Assembly: GCA_018609925.1 (NCBI GenBank)
Contig: JAHEOG010000203.1
Location: forward strand, 1-8,527
DNA from: Gammaproteobacteria bacterium
Lineage (GTDB): Bacteria > Pseudomonadota > Gammaproteobacteria > Thiohalorhabdales > Thiohalorhabdaceae
Length of the DNA stretch: 8,527 bases
Direction of reading: 5' to 3'
The position numbers and the translations under genes were made by a program. The notes beneath the pieces are model-generated. The model was not told the origin of the DNA and did no database searches. It was given only the letters and a program-made list of their open reading frames with translations. This document shows positions 6,666 to 8,527 of the stretch, piece after piece. Positions within the stretch are counted from its first letter, which is position 1. Every line of letters starts with the position of its first letter.

Positions 6666-7634
6666 ATGAAGCGCGCCACCCTCGCCGCCCTGCTGGTGGG
6701 CCTGGCCCTGGTAACCGCCCTTGTAGCCTGGCAGGGCGCAAGCGATGTGGCCGCGGCGACTGCCCGAGCCGGCTGGGCGGTGCTGAGCCTGCCCCTGTTC
6801 TACCTTTTGCCACTGGCCTTCGCGACCCTCTCCTGGCGATGGCTTCTGGTCCGGGACCTACGGGTGGGCCCAGCGCTTGCCTACGCGGCCACCTGGCTCA
6901 GCCTCGCCGTCAACTGGCTGCTGCCGGTGGCCCAGATCGGAGGCGACTTCGCCAAGGCCCACTGGGTCTACCGGCGGATCGGCCGCGCCCCGGAGCTCTT
7001 GGCGGCGGCGGTGGCCGACAAGACCCTGCAGGTGGGGACCCAGGCCGCCTTCGCGGTGGTCGGGCTGATCGCCTTCGTGGCCGTGCACACGCCCACTGGG
7101 GCCCTGGGGGGAATCGCGGCGGGGGTGGCCTTCCTGGGGGGCGGAACCTGGGCCTTCTACCGCCTGCAGCGCCGGGGTCTATTCGCCCTGCTCGCTGGTA
7201 TGGCTGAGCGGTTCGTCCAGGCCGCCCGGGAGGCCCGCTTGAGCGCCGGCGCCGACCAGGTGGATGGAGAGGTGCGCTCGATCTACGCCCGGCGGCGCCG
7301 GCTCTGGGCGGCGGCGGCCTATCGCATGGGGTTCCGGGTGGTGCTGATCGGCGAGACGGCCCTGGCCCTGCACCTCCTGGGCCAAGCGTTTACCTGGACC
7401 GATGCGCTGATCCTGGAGAGCTTGGGGATGGCGGTCCGGGCGGGCTCCTTCCTCATCCCGGCTGGTCTGGGAGCCCAGGAGGGGGCCTTTACCCTGCTCG
7501 CCCTGGCGCTGGGACTGCCCGGGGAGAGCGGCTTCGCCGTCTCCCTGTGCAAGCGGGTCCGCGAGGTGGTCTTGGGGGTGCCGGCCCTGTTGGGCTGGCA
7601 GGCGCTCCAGGCGCGGCGGGGCTTCGCCTCCTGA
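6666..7634 (+). CDS. Lysylphosphatidylglycerol synthase-TM (flippase-like) family membrane protein, HpnL-like
   Basis: A 322-residue polytopic inner-membrane protein. Hydrophobic segments are visible at about 5-22, 38-58, 70-88, 124-141, 146-165, 217-238, 248-265 and further C-terminal stretches, with a basic cytoplasmic loop at about 166-216. Motifs include NWLLPVAQIGGDFAKAHWV (83-101), ADKTLQVGTQ and the block ESLGMAVRAGSFLIPAGLGAQEG (251-273) followed by CKRVREVVLG. These match the PF03706 family and most closely resemble hopanoid-cluster HpnL proteins; this is recognition from memory. HpnL has been linked to hopanoid biosynthesis loci, but the molecular role is unproven, and no other hopanoid gene lies in this window. 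A generic lipid-transport protein of the same family is the alternative. ATG at 6666 has GGAGG 11 bases upstream, slightly distant. It may be read through from thiC past the hairpin. Only six bases separate its stop from the convergent hydrolase stop. Confidence 0.82.
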   Translation: MKRATLAALLVGLALVTALVAWQGASDVAAATARAGWAVLSLPLFYLLPLAFATLSWRWLLVRDLRVGPALAYAATWLSLAVNWLLPVAQIGGDFAKAHWVYRRIGRAPELLAAAVADKTLQVGTQAAFAVVGLIAFVAVHTPTGALGGIAAGVAFLGGGTWAFYRLQRRGLFALLAGMAERFVQAAREARLSAGADQVDGEVRSIYARRRRLWAAAAYRMGFRVVLIGETALALHLLGQAFTWTDALILESLGMAVRAGSFLIPAGLGAQEGAFTLLALALGLPGESGFAVSLCKRVREVVLGVPALLGWQALQARRGFAS

Positions 7635-7640
7635 GCGGGA

Positions 7641-8527
7641 TTAGACCGGCTCGGTCGCCCGCAGGGCCCGATGGAAGGCGAGCAGCGCTTCGAAGGTCCC
7701 TTCCGGATCCTCCAGCGGGGGATAGTGGCCGATGCTGGGGTCCAGCTCCACCAGCCGCCCGTGGGGTACCTGCCGGCGCCACAGGCGGGGGACCCCCTCC
7801 CCGGAAACGGGGTCGGCCGCGCCGTTGACGAGCTGCAGCGGCACCTCGGTGGTCTGCAGGGCCCCTACCCAGCGGGACCGGCGGCTCCGGCGCTCCTTGA
7901 GGTAGCCCAGCACCCTCGCCGCAATCCGGTGTCCCCCGTTGTAGCTGAGCACCTGCCACAGCTCCCGCATCTCGTTCTCGGAAGGCCGGGTATTCGGACC
8001 GAAGTTGCGCGCCAGCTTGCGGCGAAAGGCCGGGTAGGGCTGGGGGAAGCGCCGACAGATCCAGTCCCCCACCGGCGAGAGCAGTACCTTCTGGATGGGC
8101 GTGGGTCGGGTCCCCTCCGGGAACAGCCCGCCGTTGACGAAGCATACCGATCGCAGCCGCAAGGAGGCGCTGCCTTCCTCGTGGCGGGCGAGGAGCTCCT
8201 GGGCCGTGGTCACGCCGTAGGCATGGGCCAGAACATGGGGAGCCGATACATCCAGATGGGCCAGCAGGGCCTCCACGCCGTCGGCCAGGTGCCCGATGGT
8301 GTAGGGTCCCGCCAGGGGCTTGTCCGAGAAACCGGAGCCGAGGAGGTCCGGGGCAATAACGCGGAAGGACTCGGTTAGCCGGGGCCACATCTTGTGGAAC
8401 CCCCAGCTCGCGGTGGGATAGCCGTGCAGGAGCAGCAGCGGTGGGCCCTGGCCCTCGGCCCGGTAGAAGAGGCTCTGTCCGCTGTGCTCGAAGAACCGGC
8501 CGGCCTCCAGCCAGTCCTGCAGGCGAG
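7641..8527 (-). CDS. MEST-like alpha/beta-fold hydrolase lacking the nucleophilic aspartate, 5' end outside window
   Basis: The frame stays open to the window edge; 294 residues are visible, and probably only a few N-terminal residues are missing, since RLQDWLEAGRFFEHSGQSLFYR is a typical start region. Counting from the first complete codon at 8525, the oxyanion motif HGYPTASWGFHKMWPRL lies at about 35-50, followed by VIAPDLLGSGFSDKP. Then come VCFVNGGLFPEGTRP, NTRPSENEMRELW, RRSRWVGALQ, the acid loop NGAADPVSG (Asp238) and IGHYPPLEDP (His267). This set closely matches the MEST branch of the epoxide hydrolase/haloalkane dehalogenase-like family. In that branch the nucleophile elbow usually reads HDYGD; here it is HAYGV, with Ala102 encoded by GCC at 8220-8222. 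The acid and histidine remain. The protein may be a non-hydrolytic or diverged member; substrate unknown. It converges on the HpnL-like gene. Confidence 0.9.
   Translation of the reverse strand, partial: RLQDWLEAGRFFEHSGQSLFYRAEGQGPPLLLLHGYPTASWGFHKMWPRLTESFRVIAPDLLGSGFSDKPLAGPYTIGHLADGVEALLAHLDVSAPHVLAHAYGVTTAQELLARHEEGSASLRLRSVCFVNGGLFPEGTRPTPIQKVLLSPVGDWICRRFPQPYPAFRRKLARNFGPNTRPSENEMRELWQVLSYNGGHRIAARVLGYLKERRSRRSRWVGALQTTEVPLQLVNGAADPVSGEGVPRLWRRQVPHGRLVELDPSIGHYPPLEDPEGTFEALLAFHRALRATEPV

Overview
The window is a GC-rich stretch of bacterial chromosome with seven protein genes and one large riboswitch. Most likely it comes from a gammaproteobacterium of the sulfur-oxidising or halophilic Chromatiales/Ectothiorhodospiraceae kind. 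Pointers to this are the fused CysG-type siroheme synthase, the YceF-type Maf protein, a ThiC of about 630 residues under a TPP riboswitch, and a HpnL-like membrane protein. The taxon is inferred from gene types only. I see no mobile element, CRISPR array, tRNA or rRNA; the genes look like core chromosome.

Layout. On the + strand, positions 3-1079 hold the C-terminal two thirds of an NFACT-family (RqcH/Rqc2-like) protein, whose last bases overlap the GTG start of a Maf/YceF nucleotide pyrophosphatase (1076-1660). A non-coding convergent region (1661-1993) follows, with AT-rich patches and a strong imperfect palindrome. On the - strand lie a small exported DUF3280/DUF2380-like protein (1994-2530) and, upstream of it, cysG (2699-4129). 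A 552-base divergent region (4130-4681) separates cysG from thiC. It carries two near-perfect palindromes, a candidate promoter, and a TPP riboswitch whose optional P3a arm is expanded to about 155 nucleotides and appears to fold as one long interrupted hairpin. thiC (4682-6574, +) is followed by a very stable hairpin and a HpnL-like membrane protein gene (6666-7634, +). This converges on a MEST-like alpha/beta hydrolase gene (7641 to beyond the window end, -), in which the family's nucleophilic aspartate is replaced by alanine.

How the genes relate. Two anabolic genes, cysG (siroheme for sulfite/nitrite reductase) and thiC (thiamin pyrimidine), diverge from a shared regulatory region. The NFACT-Maf pair is translationally coupled. 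The remaining genes look like independent housekeeping or envelope genes. The most unusual items are the expanded riboswitch and the nucleophile-less hydrolase. No clearly new multi-gene system is visible.
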